DNA of 62,270 nucleotides from Bacteroidia bacterium (lineage in GTDB: Bacteria; Bacteroidota; Bacteroidia; Bacteroidales; CAJPTX01). The position numbers and the translations under genes are program-made. The DNA is taken from NCBI GenBank assembly GCA_002749065.1, contig PDTX01000010.1, forward strand, positions 1 to 62,270. The letters are read 5' to 3'. Shown here piece by piece: positions 15,232 to 23,185 of the stretch. How positions within the stretch are numbered: the first letter of the stretch is position 1; every line of letters begins with the position of its first letter. The notes under the pieces are model-generated. The model was not told the DNA's origin and searched no databases. It worked only from the letters and a program-made list of their open reading frames with translations.

Positions 15232-16716
15232 ATGGGAAGAAGCGCAACCGACGTCTGGAATGAATGCCTGGAGCTCATACGGGCCCGGGTCTCCGCCGAG
15301 CAGTTTAGCATCGTATTCGCCAAGATTCAGCCGCTGAGCTTCGAGGAGCAGGTGGCCGACGGGGTGCGGCGCAAGGTGCTCATGCTGCAGATCCCCAGCC
15401 AGTGGTACTACGAGCAGCTGGAGGACGACCTGACGCTGAACGCGATTCTCAACAGCGTGGTGACCGCCGTGATCGGCCGCGACCGGGAGCTGCTCTACAG
15501 CATCGGGGGGGGGAGCACCGGGGCGGCGGGCCCGCAGATGACCATCCCCTCGGTCCCCACCTCGGCCAGCCGCGACCAGACCGTGGACCTCCAGCCCAAG
15601 GAGCTCGGCGATGCCCGCATGACCCCCTACGCCATCCCGGCCGTGCGCCAGGTGATCATCAACCCCAACCTGAACCCCGAGAAGAACATCGAGAACTTCG
15701 TCAAGGGGGGATGCAACGAGCTGGGCTACGAGGTCGCCCGCCAGATCGGCGTGGTGGGCCTGGGGAAGGCCAACTCCAAGTTCAACCCCCTCTACATCTT
15801 CGGGGCATCCGGCCTGGGGAAGACCCACCTCGCGCAGAGCATCGGCATCGCCATCCGCGAGCGCCACCCGGACCGCTACGTGCTCTACGTGGCGGCCATG
15901 AACTTCCTCAACGAGTACACCGAGGCCGTCTCCAAGGACAAGATGAGCGGCAACTCCGGCGCGGTGAAGGACTTCATCAACCGCTACGAGAGCCTCCACG
16001 TCCTCATCCTGGACGACGTGCACGAGCTGGCCCACAAGTCCGGCACCCAGGACGTGCTCTTCAGCATCTTCAACTACCTGCTCAACCGCGGGTGCCACAT
16101 CATCTTCACCAGCCTCTACAAGCTGGTCGACATGCAGGGTTTCCGCGAGGAGCTCCTCAGCCGCTTCAAGTCCGGCATCCAGGTGGAGCTCCTGCCGCCC
16201 GACTTCGACACCCGCCTGCGCATCCTCAAGCGGAGCTGCTACGCCGACGGCATCGACACCGTCTCCGAGGAGGTGCTCAAGCTGATCGCCGAGCGCGTCA
16301 AGACCAACGTGCGCGAGCTCAAGGGGGTCTTCTTCTCGGTCTTCGTGCGCTCGCTCACCGGCGAGGAGGTGACTGTGGAGTTCGCCGAGAGCGTCATCTC
16401 CGACATGGTCCGCGACGAGAAGAAGCTCATCACCATGAGGATGATCATCGCGCAGGTCTGCGAGTTCTACCACCTCACCCCGGAGGCCATCCTCTCCAAG
16501 CAGCGGAAGCGCGAGGTGTCGGTCGCCCGCCAGATCATCATGTACCTCTCCCGCGAGCTGCTCCAGGCCTCCTACAAGGTGATCGGCGAGCAGCTGGGCA
16601 ACCGCTCCCACGCCACCTGCGTGCACGGCTGCGCCCAGGTGGAGAAGTTCATGGAGACGGAGCGGCGCCTGCGCGAGGAGGTCGAGACCATCCGCAAGCT
16701 CCTGCTGGAGTCCTAG
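15232..16716 (+). CDS. dnaA: Chromosomal replication initiator DnaA (divergent)
   Basis: A 494-residue AAA+ initiator. Domain I is at about 1-80, a variable linker at 90-150 and the AAA+ core at about 155-375. Walker A is FGASGLGKTHLAQS and Walker B is LILDDVHEL. Domain IV (about 400-494) has the helix-turn-helix VARQIIMYLSRELLQASYKVIG. The normally near-invariant DnaA-box reading motif GGRDHTTV is GNRSHATC here, so two base-contacting positions (E. coli Asp433 and Thr435) are Ser and Ala. No DnaA boxes or AT-rich unwinding region are seen nearby, so oriC is not evident here. It is followed 15 nt later by tatD. Confidence 0.94.
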   Translation: MGRSATDVWNECLELIRARVSAEQFSIVFAKIQPLSFEEQVADGVRRKVLMLQIPSQWYYEQLEDDLTLNAILNSVVTAVIGRDRELLYSIGGGSTGAAGPQMTIPSVPTSASRDQTVDLQPKELGDARMTPYAIPAVRQVIINPNLNPEKNIENFVKGGCNELGYEVARQIGVVGLGKANSKFNPLYIFGASGLGKTHLAQSIGIAIRERHPDRYVLYVAAMNFLNEYTEAVSKDKMSGNSGAVKDFINRYESLHVLILDDVHELAHKSGTQDVLFSIFNYLLNRGCHIIFTSLYKLVDMQGFREELLSRFKSGIQVELLPPDFDTRLRILKRSCYADGIDTVSEEVLKLIAERVKTNVRELKGVFFSVFVRSLTGEEVTVEFAESVISDMVRDEKKLITMRMIIAQVCEFYHLTPEAILSKQRKREVSVARQIIMYLSRELLQASYKVIGEQLGNRSHATCVHGCAQVEKFMETERRLREEVETIRKLLLES

Positions 16717-16731
16717 CCCCCCGCCCGCCGC

Positions 16732-17508
16732 ATGGAATGGATCGACACGCACTGCCATCTGTACTCCTCGAAGTTCGAGGGGGACAGGGATGAGGTCTAC
16801 GCCCGCGCGCTGGAGGCCGACGTGGTGCGCACAGTGCTGCCCAACGTGAACCTCGCCACCCTGCCCATGATGGAGGACTGCCTCCAGCGCTACGAGGGCA
16901 CCCTCGCGGGCATCGGCCTGCACCCCTGCGAGGTGAAGGGTGGCTGGCGCGCGGAGCTCCGCGCCCTGGAGCACGCCTACGGTAATGGCCAGACCGACCG
17001 CTACGTGGCCGTGGGCGAGATAGGGCTGGACCTCTACTGGGACAAGACGACCTTCGCGGACCAGCGGGCCGCCTTCATCCACCAGCTGGAATGGGCCCGC
17101 GAGCTGCGCTTCCCGATGCTGGTGCATGCCCGGGATGCGGTGCGGGAGGTGCTCGACATCGTGTCCCAAGCCCGCTACGACGACGTGCCCCTCGTGCTGC
17201 ACGCCTTCTCCGCGCCGCTGGACCAGCTGCAGGCCGCCCTCTCCCTCCCGCAGGTATTCATCGGCGTGGGCGGGGTGGCCACCTTCAAGAACGGGCTGGG
17301 CGAGGCGGTGATCCGGGCGCTGGACCTCGACCGCACCCTCCTGGAAACCGATGCCCCCTACCTCGCGCCCGTGCCCCACCGCGGGAAGCGCAACGAGAGC
17401 GCCTACGTCCCGATAATCGGCGAGCATGTGGCGAGGGTGCGGGGGGGGGATGTGGAGGAGGTGGCCGGGCGGACCACCGGGGCGGCCCGTCGCTTCCTGG
17501 GCCTGTAG
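16732..17508 (+). CDS. tatD: TatD-family metal-dependent DNase
   Basis: A 258-residue TIM-barrel hydrolase. The metal ligands are in order: DTHCHL at the N-terminus, GEIGLDLYWD (about residue 97), LVHARDA (about 128), LVLHAFSA (about 155) and LLETDAPYL (about 205) followed by RGKRNE. Family members act as 3'-5' exonucleases in DNA repair or as D-aminoacyl hydrolases. ATG 16732 is 15 nt after the dnaA stop, so the two are probably co-transcribed. Assignment within the TatD/YcfH/YjjV group is not possible by eye. Confidence 0.93.
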   Translation: MEWIDTHCHLYSSKFEGDRDEVYARALEADVVRTVLPNVNLATLPMMEDCLQRYEGTLAGIGLHPCEVKGGWRAELRALEHAYGNGQTDRYVAVGEIGLDLYWDKTTFADQRAAFIHQLEWARELRFPMLVHARDAVREVLDIVSQARYDDVPLVLHAFSAPLDQLQAALSLPQVFIGVGGVATFKNGLGEAVIRALDLDRTLLETDAPYLAPVPHRGKRNESAYVPIIGEHVARVRGGDVEEVAGRTTGAARRFLGL

Positions 17509-17545
17509 GGCCTGCCGTGGCGCTCCCCAACGCCCGGAATTTTCC

Positions 17546-17553
17546 TACCTTTG
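17546..17553 (+). promoter_or_regulatory. -7 box of the AAA-ATPase/nuclease-like gene
   Basis: TACCTTTG matches TAnnTTTG and is followed by GCG as in lnt. The implied leader is only about 14 nt before ATG 17571. Confidence 0.55.
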
Positions 17554-17570
17554 CGGGAAAGCACGAGCCG

Positions 17571-19202
17571 ATGAAAGCGCTACCCTTTGGGGTGCAGTTC
17601 TTCGAGAAGATCCGCAACCCGGCCTACGACTACGCCTACGTCGATAAGACCGACCTCATATGGCGGCTGGCCAACAAGCCCGCCCCGTACTTCCTGAGCC
17701 GTCCCCGCCGCTTCGGCAAGAGCCTGATGCTCTCCACCCTGGCGTGCTACTTCCGGCGGCAGGAGGAGCTCTTCCGCGGGCTCAAGCTCGAGCGGCTCCA
17801 GCGGGAGAGCGGGCGGGAGTGGCTGGAGTACCCCGTGATACACTTCACCCTGGTGCGCTGCGAGGGGCGCGATGAGGGGGACATAGACCGGGTGCTGGCC
17901 CCGCAGTTCAATGACCACGATGCGCTCTACGGGCTTGATACGGCCGCTCTGGCCGATGGGGCGGCGCGCTTCCGACACCTGGTGGATGCGCTCTACCGCA
18001 AGTTCAACCGCCCGGTCGTCATCCTCATCGATGAGTACGATGCCCCTCTGCTGCAGACCCTCCGCCCGCAGGATGCCGTTTTGCATGAGGCCTACCGGAA
18101 GCGGCTGCGCAACCTCTACCTGACCCTCAAGGAGCTGGAGGGTCGCATCCACTTCACGATGTTCACCGGCGTCTCGGAGTTCTCCGGCCTCAGCCTCTTC
18201 AGCGGCCTGAACAACCTGGTGCGCCTGACCCTCAAGGACGAGTACTCCGCCCTCTGCGGGATAACCCGGGCCGAGCTGGAGGAGACCTTCGGCGACCGCC
18301 TCGCCCTCCTGGCCGAGCAGGCGGGATGCCCCCAGCCGGAGTACCTCGACCGCCTCTCCTGGCTCTACAACGGCTACCACTTCACGCCCCGGGGCGAGTA
18401 CGTCTTCAACCCCTTCTGCCTGGTGCAGGCGCTGGACGACGGCACCCTCGACTTCTACTGGGTCACCTCCGGCAACGCCACCGTCGTGGACTACATCCTG
18501 CCGAACTACCGCGTGAACGCCCAGGAGCTGGAGGCCGGGCTGGCCATATCACGCGACGAGCTCAGCGGCATGGAGGACCGCCACGGCGACCCCCTCCCCT
18601 TCCTCTACCAGACCGGCTACCTCACCATCCGGGAGATCGCCAGCGGGGGCGGCTTCTTCGGCGACGAGAGGTACGTCCTGAGCTTCCCCAACATCGAGGT
18701 GCGCATGGCCCTGGCCCACATGCTGCGCCGCCGCCTCTTCCCCATGGACTACGGCCGCTTCTCCGACGAGCTCCTGGGCATGAAGCGCGCGCTGGCCACC
18801 GGCGACCTCCCGGGCTTCATGCGCGGCATGGAGGTCTTCACCGCGAGCCTGGCCACGGCCAACGAGCCGGCCGATAGCCCGATGCGCGAGGCCTACTTCC
18901 GCAACGCCCTCTTCACCGTGCTCACGATGCTCCGGGTGAGCGCCCGCCAGGAGGTGGCCAGCGCCCACGGGCGTTCCGACTGCGAGGTCGAGCTGCCGGG
19001 CTACATCTACATCTTCGAGCTGAAGCTCCGGAGCCGGGGGACCGTGCCGGAGGCCCTCCAGCAGATAGCCCAGCGGCGCTACGGCGACAAGTTCCTCAAC
19101 GAGGGCAAGCCCATCATGTGCGTCGGGGCGGTCTTCGACGGCGAGGGCCATGCTGAGTGGGAGGCGCGGGAGTACAGGGAGCTACTCGGCGAGTTTTCCT
19201 AA
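17571..19202 (+). CDS. AAA-ATPase-like protein with C-terminal PD-(D/E)XK nuclease-like domain
   Basis: A 543-residue protein of the large AAA-ATPase-like/DUF1703 family common in Bacteroidota. The N-terminus FGVQFFEKIRNPAYDYAYVDKT is typical. Walker A lies in SRPRRFGKSLMLSTLA (about residues 43-57) and Walker B in VVILIDEYDAPLL (about 146-158). The C-terminal domain has the nuclease-fold core around CEVELPGYIYIFELKLRS (about 475-490), with Asp/Glu-x-Lys residues in place. The start is fixed by the family N-terminus although the frame opens earlier. It stands alone. The family often occurs in many copies per genome; its role is unproven, and defence or mobile-element functions have been proposed. 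Confidence 0.92.
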   Translation: MKALPFGVQFFEKIRNPAYDYAYVDKTDLIWRLANKPAPYFLSRPRRFGKSLMLSTLACYFRRQEELFRGLKLERLQRESGREWLEYPVIHFTLVRCEGRDEGDIDRVLAPQFNDHDALYGLDTAALADGAARFRHLVDALYRKFNRPVVILIDEYDAPLLQTLRPQDAVLHEAYRKRLRNLYLTLKELEGRIHFTMFTGVSEFSGLSLFSGLNNLVRLTLKDEYSALCGITRAELEETFGDRLALLAEQAGCPQPEYLDRLSWLYNGYHFTPRGEYVFNPFCLVQALDDGTLDFYWVTSGNATVVDYILPNYRVNAQELEAGLAISRDELSGMEDRHGDPLPFLYQTGYLTIREIASGGGFFGDERYVLSFPNIEVRMALAHMLRRRLFPMDYGRFSDELLGMKRALATGDLPGFMRGMEVFTASLATANEPADSPMREAYFRNALFTVLTMLRVSARQEVASAHGRSDCEVELPGYIYIFELKLRSRGTVPEALQQIAQRRYGDKFLNEGKPIMCVGAVFDGEGHAEWEAREYRELLGEFS

Positions 19203-19256
19203 CCCCGGGCGTGAGGGTCGCCCATCGGCCAATCCGTCCGCCGGGGTGGAAATGGA

Positions 19257-19289
19257 GCGGGCCCGGCAACACGGAGTCGCCGGGCCCGC
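19257..19289. terminator. GC-rich hairpin between convergent genes
   Basis: A perfect 11-bp inverted repeat (GCGGGCCCGGC at 19257-19267 and GCCGGGCCCGC at 19279-19289) sits between the convergent ATPase and htpG genes. There is no T tract on either strand, so termination is inferred from position and stability only. Confidence 0.45.
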
Positions 19290-19314
19290 CGCTGTCCTAC
19301 GGTGGATGCGCTAC

Positions 19315-21375
19315 CTACTTCCCAATCAGCTCCACGCTCCGCCTCACGAACTTGGCCAGGGCCTCGCCCTTGAGCATGTTGTTGGAGAGCAACGCGAGGT
19401 CCACGAGCTGGTGCGCCAGCGGGTGGTCGGTGCCGAAGCCCTTGAGCAGCTCCAGGCGCGCGTCCCGGGCCTCGTCTATCCTGCCCTGCAGCGCCTGCTC
19501 CCTGTCCTTCTCCTCCTGGGTCCACTCCTCGCGCTTCTTGTCCTTTAGCCCCTCCTCGAGGGCCGCGCGCTCTGCCTCCAGCGGGGCGAGGGCCGCATCC
19601 CTCTCGGCCAGCTCGGTGGCCAGGCCCTCGCCCACGCTCCGGGCCAGGTCCTTGATGAGGGGGTGCGCGCTGTTGAGCACCAGGGTGTAGTTCTCCGGCA
19701 TGGTGGCGTAGAAGCTGTTGGTGGGGCTCATGGCCGCCATGTCCTTCATCCGGCGCATGAACTCGTTCTGGGTGATGATGACGGGGAGCGCGCCCTCGCC
19801 GATCTCCTCGAAGCTCACGTGGACGTTGATCTGGTTCTCGCCCAGGGTCCCCTGCATCATGCCCCGCACCAGCTCCTGGTCGCGCGGGCTGATGGACACC
19901 TCGGTCGCTTCGTCCTTCTCGATGAGCTTGTCGATGGTCTCGGAGTCGACGCGGGCGAAGTGGACGTTCTCCAGCTTCTGCTCGAGCTGCTGGATGAGGT
20001 GCGGGTCCAGCATCCCGTCCATCACCAGGACGCTGTAGCCCTTGGCCTTCGCGGCCTCGATGTAGCTGTACTGCGCGCTGCGGTCGGTGGTGTAGAGATA
20101 GACGGTCTTGCCGTGCTTGTCCCGCTGCTGCTCCTCCACGAGGGCCTGGTACTCCTCGTGGGTATGCAGCTTGCCGTCCACGTCCTTGAGCAGGGCGAAC
20201 TTGGTGGCGCGCTCGTAGAACTTCTCCTCGCTCACCATGCCGTAATCCACGAAGAGCTTGAGGTCGTCCCACTTGGCCTCGAAGCCCTCGCGGTCGTTCT
20301 TGAAGATCTCCTGGAGGCGGTCGGCCACCTTCTTGGTGATGTGGCCGCTGATTTTCTTGACGTTGCCGTCGCTCTGCAGGTAGCTGCGGGAGACGTTGAG
20401 GGGGATGTCGGGCGAGTCGATGACCCCGTGCAGGACGGTGAGGTACTCCGGCACGATGCCCTCGACGCTGTCGGTGACGAAGACCTGGTTGCAGTAGAGC
20501 TGTATCTGGTTGCGCTTGATGTCGAAGTTGTTCTTGAGGCGGGGGAAGTAGAGCACGCCGGTGAGGTTGAAGGGGTAGTCGACGTTGAGGTGGATGTGGA
20601 AGAGGGGCTCGTCGTTGCCGGGGTAGAGGCCGCGGTAGAACTCGGCGTAGTGCTCCTCTTGGAGGTCGGCCGGGCGCTGGGTCCAGATGGGCTCTATGGC
20701 GTTGACGATGAAGGGCTCGCCGGTGTCCTTCTGCTCGCCGCCCTCCCACTTCTTCTCCGTGCCGCAGACGATGGGCACGGGCAGGAAGCGGCAGTACTTC
20801 TGCAGCAGCTCGCGGATGCGCGCCTCCTGGAGGTACTCCTCGTAGTCCTTGCCGATGTGCAGGACGATGTCGGTGCCCCGCTGGTCGCGGCTGGCGGGCT
20901 CGAGGGTGTAGCTCGGGTCGCCCTGGCAGCTCCAGCGCACGGCCGCCGCGCCCTCCCGGTAGCTGCGGGTGATGATGTCGACCTGGTCGCTCACCATGAA
21001 GGCCGAGTAGAAGCCCAGGCCGAAGTGGCCGATGATGCCCTTGCTCTGGTCCTTGTACTTCTCGACGAACTCCTCCGCGCCCGAGAAGGCGATCTGGTTG
21101 ATGTACTTCTCCACCTCCTCGGCCGTCATGCCCAGCCCGCGGTCGCTCACCGTCAGGGTGCCGGCCTCCTTGTCGAGCCGCACCTCTATCGACACGTCGG
21201 CGAGCTCGCCGCTGAACTCGCCCTGGGCCGCGAGGGTGCGCAGCTTCTGGGTGGCGTCCACCGCGTTGCTCACCAGCTCGCGGAGGAATATCTCCTGGTC
21301 GCTGTAGAGGAACTGCTTGATGATGGGGAATATGTTCTCGGTCGTAACGCCGATTGCTCCGCTCTGTCCTGCCAT
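19315..21375 (-). CDS. htpG: Molecular chaperone HtpG (Hsp90)
   Basis: A 686-residue cytosolic chaperone. The GHKL ATPase domain (about 1-235) shows LRELVSNAVDA (Asn for Mg-ATP), DRGLGMTAEEV and GHFGLGFYSAFMVS. The middle domain follows (about 240-520), with LNVSRSYLQSDGNVKK. The C-terminal dimerisation region carries an extra charged helix around residues 590-625 (KDKKREEWTQEEKDREQ), likely a coiled coil seen in Bacteroidota HtpG. The start MAGQSGAIGVTTENIF is usual. It is monocistronic; no clear -7 box is visible in the 110-nt upstream gap. Confidence 0.97.
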   Translation of the reverse strand: MAGQSGAIGVTTENIFPIIKQFLYSDQEIFLRELVSNAVDATQKLRTLAAQGEFSGELADVSIEVRLDKEAGTLTVSDRGLGMTAEEVEKYINQIAFSGAEEFVEKYKDQSKGIIGHFGLGFYSAFMVSDQVDIITRSYREGAAAVRWSCQGDPSYTLEPASRDQRGTDIVLHIGKDYEEYLQEARIRELLQKYCRFLPVPIVCGTEKKWEGGEQKDTGEPFIVNAIEPIWTQRPADLQEEHYAEFYRGLYPGNDEPLFHIHLNVDYPFNLTGVLYFPRLKNNFDIKRNQIQLYCNQVFVTDSVEGIVPEYLTVLHGVIDSPDIPLNVSRSYLQSDGNVKKISGHITKKVADRLQEIFKNDREGFEAKWDDLKLFVDYGMVSEEKFYERATKFALLKDVDGKLHTHEEYQALVEEQQRDKHGKTVYLYTTDRSAQYSYIEAAKAKGYSVLVMDGMLDPHLIQQLEQKLENVHFARVDSETIDKLIEKDEATEVSISPRDQELVRGMMQGTLGENQINVHVSFEEIGEGALPVIITQNEFMRRMKDMAAMSPTNSFYATMPENYTLVLNSAHPLIKDLARSVGEGLATELAERDAALAPLEAERAALEEGLKDKKREEWTQEEKDREQALQGRIDEARDARLELLKGFGTDHPLAHQLVDLALLSNNMLKGEALAKFVRRSVELIGK

Positions 21376-21492
21376 GGTATGCGTGGTGTATGTATTGTGA
21401 TGTATGGATTTCTACCGTGATGGGGCTCGCCCCCGCGGGGGGTGGTTCAAGGGGCGTGCCACGGGGGCGGGGGTGACAGGATGGCAGGGGGG

Positions 21493-22230
21493 CTAGCGGG
21501 AGATGCTCACCCAGGTGGCGTCTGCCCCGAGCCGCTGCAGTAGCTCGACCTTGCCCAGGCGTTGCGGGAGGTTGATGGTGAAGTGGGTGGCCTCTTGCGG
21601 CACTGTGAGGTGGTGCGTGAGCTGCGCGCCGTGGGGTTGCCAGGTGAAGGCGAGCGTCTGCGTTGGAGTGTGCCTCGCGATGAAATTCCCATTGGAGTTG
21701 ACCGCCCACTCGTACTGCTCGGTTCGGTAGGGTGAGAGGCTCGCCTCGAAGAGGACGTACTCCCGCATATCCCCGCTGCGGATCAGGACAGCCGTGCGCA
21801 TCTCCGGGAATGCCTCCAGGGCGATTTCTATCCGTGCATTCAGTATTTTGAGCACCGCCTCCCCCGTCATGGCCACGTCGGCATGCGGGTCGGAGATGCC
21901 GTAGGAGTAGTCGGGGGAGCAGCGCCCCACGATGAGCCGGATGGTCCTCACCGTCGATGGGCTATTGCGCTTGATGGTTTTGAGCGACCACGCGTATCGC
22001 CCCAGGCCCACGTCGGCTATCCCGAGGTTTGAGCCGAGCGCCTGCCCGCCGATGGCATCCCTGAATGCCTCCGCCCAGTCCTCGCCCTGCAGGTCGTCCT
22101 TCCCCACGCCATGTAGGTAGATGAAGTGAAGGCCGATGCGCTCCACCACCTCCTGCGTGGGGGCGTTGAGCGGGTAGGGGGCTCTCCCGACGGGCTGGCT
22201 ACTACTCCGGAGTTTAGGCTTCTCGTCCAT
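21493..22230 (-). CDS. Putative type II restriction endonuclease of the two-methyltransferase system
   Basis: A 245-residue soluble protein whose ATG (22230) lies 17 nt inside the end of the upstream methyltransferase gene. The probable catalytic region is GIADVGLGRYAWSLKTIK (about residues 69-86). An acidic residue, a strand and then Ser-Leu-Lys give a PD-(D/E)XK-like pattern, followed by VRTIRLIVGRCSPDYSYGI. The second half has beta-rich stretches. I do not recognise a named enzyme. Position as the last gene after two cytosine methyltransferases is the main support for endonuclease function. It could instead be an accessory specificity subunit. Confidence 0.68.
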   Translation of the reverse strand: MDEKPKLRSSSQPVGRAPYPLNAPTQEVVERIGLHFIYLHGVGKDDLQGEDWAEAFRDAIGGQALGSNLGIADVGLGRYAWSLKTIKRNSPSTVRTIRLIVGRCSPDYSYGISDPHADVAMTGEAVLKILNARIEIALEAFPEMRTAVLIRSGDMREYVLFEASLSPYRTEQYEWAVNSNGNFIARHTPTQTLAFTWQPHGAQLTHHLTVPQEATHFTINLPQRLGKVELLQRLGADATWVSISR

Positions 22231-23185
22231 GGTGCATTGGCTCTAGGTCCCAGTCCACGGTGGCATCTATCCTCTCCGCCACGGCGCGGATGATGCTCAC
22301 CGGCACGCTATTGCCCGTCTGGCGACGGATCTGCGCGTGCGATACCACGATGCGGAACCACTCCGGGAAGCCCTGCAGACGGAGTAGCTCGCGGGAGGTG
22401 AAGCGACGCACGCCGTTGACCAGCAGGTAGTTGTAGGATGCCCCGCTCCGCAGGGCGCAGGAGTGGTCGTGCACGGAGATGTTCCCGGCCTTGTTCTCAT
22501 GCCAGACGGAGGGGTAGAAGAGCTCCCTCCCCTCGGTGCTGGTCGCCCGCTTGGCCCGTATTGCCTCCGAGGCGAAGTGCCCGGGCGGGATGCTGGCCTC
22601 GTCCTCGAGGATGGTGGCCAGGTCGTAGGGCTGGGGCGCGAAGTCCAGGGAGAGGCGCTGGCAGTAGGCCGGATCGCGGAAGCCCACGATGATGATGCGC
22701 TCCCGTTTCTGGGGGAGGCCGAAGTCTAGGGCATTGAGCACCTTGTACTTGAGGTGATAGCCCAGATCGGCCAGCGTTTCGCGTATAACCCGGAAGGTTT
22801 GCCCCTTGTCGTGCGATGTCAGCTGCTTGACATTCTCCAGCAGCAGCACCTGCGGCTGGTGGTGCGCCAGGATGCGGGCAATGTCGAAGAACAGCGTGCC
22901 CCGCGTATCGCTGAAGCCATCCATCTTGCCGATGATGCTGAAGGGCTGGCAGGGGAAGCCCGCGAGGAGCAGGTCGTGGGCGGGGATTTCGTCCTCGGGT
23001 ATCTGGGTGATGTCGCCGTGGGGGCGCTCGCCGAAGTTCGCCTCGTAGGTCTGCTGCGCGCTGCTGTCCCACTCCGATGAGAAGACGCACTGGTAGCCCA
23101 GCTCGTCGAAGGGGAGGCGTATGCCGCCGATACCCGCGAAGAGGTCGATGAAGCGGGGCCTGGCTCTACCCTCCGAACAGCCCAT
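22214..23185 (-). CDS. DNA (cytosine-5) methyltransferase, second of pair
   Basis: A 323-residue methylase. Motif I is FIDLFAGIGGIRLPF and the catalytic loop is GFPCQPFSI (motif IV, Cys nucleophile). It also has LLENVKQL (motif VI), QKRERIIIVGF (motif VIII), a target-recognition region of about 85 residues, RRFTSRELLRLQGFP (motif IX) and RRQTGNSVPV (motif X). The short recognition region suggests one short sequence is read. Its start overlaps the upstream methylase by 20 nt and its end overlaps the putative endonuclease by 17 nt, so the three genes are translated as a coupled unit. Confidence 0.95.
   Translation of the reverse strand: MGCSEGRARPRFIDLFAGIGGIRLPFDELGYQCVFSSEWDSSAQQTYEANFGERPHGDITQIPEDEIPAHDLLLAGFPCQPFSIIGKMDGFSDTRGTLFFDIARILAHHQPQVLLLENVKQLTSHDKGQTFRVIRETLADLGYHLKYKVLNALDFGLPQKRERIIIVGFRDPAYCQRLSLDFAPQPYDLATILEDEASIPPGHFASEAIRAKRATSTEGRELFYPSVWHENKAGNISVHDHSCALRSGASYNYLLVNGVRRFTSRELLRLQGFPEWFRIVVSHAQIRRQTGNSVPVSIIRAVAERIDATVDWDLEPMHHGREA

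Noticed and set aside
15130..15232. Replication origin next to dnaA
   Set aside because: No DnaA boxes, no AT-rich repeat array and a short gap; dnaA is often not at oriC in Bacteroidota.
19663..21420. 585-codon open frame antisense to htpG, and similar very long antisense frames opposite lnt (13325-15226), dnaA/tatD (15169-17427) and parC (41866-44394)
   Set aside because: They mirror the codon structure of strongly conserved genes in GC-rich DNA, have low-complexity His/Val/Leu/Glu-rich products, and lack start signals.
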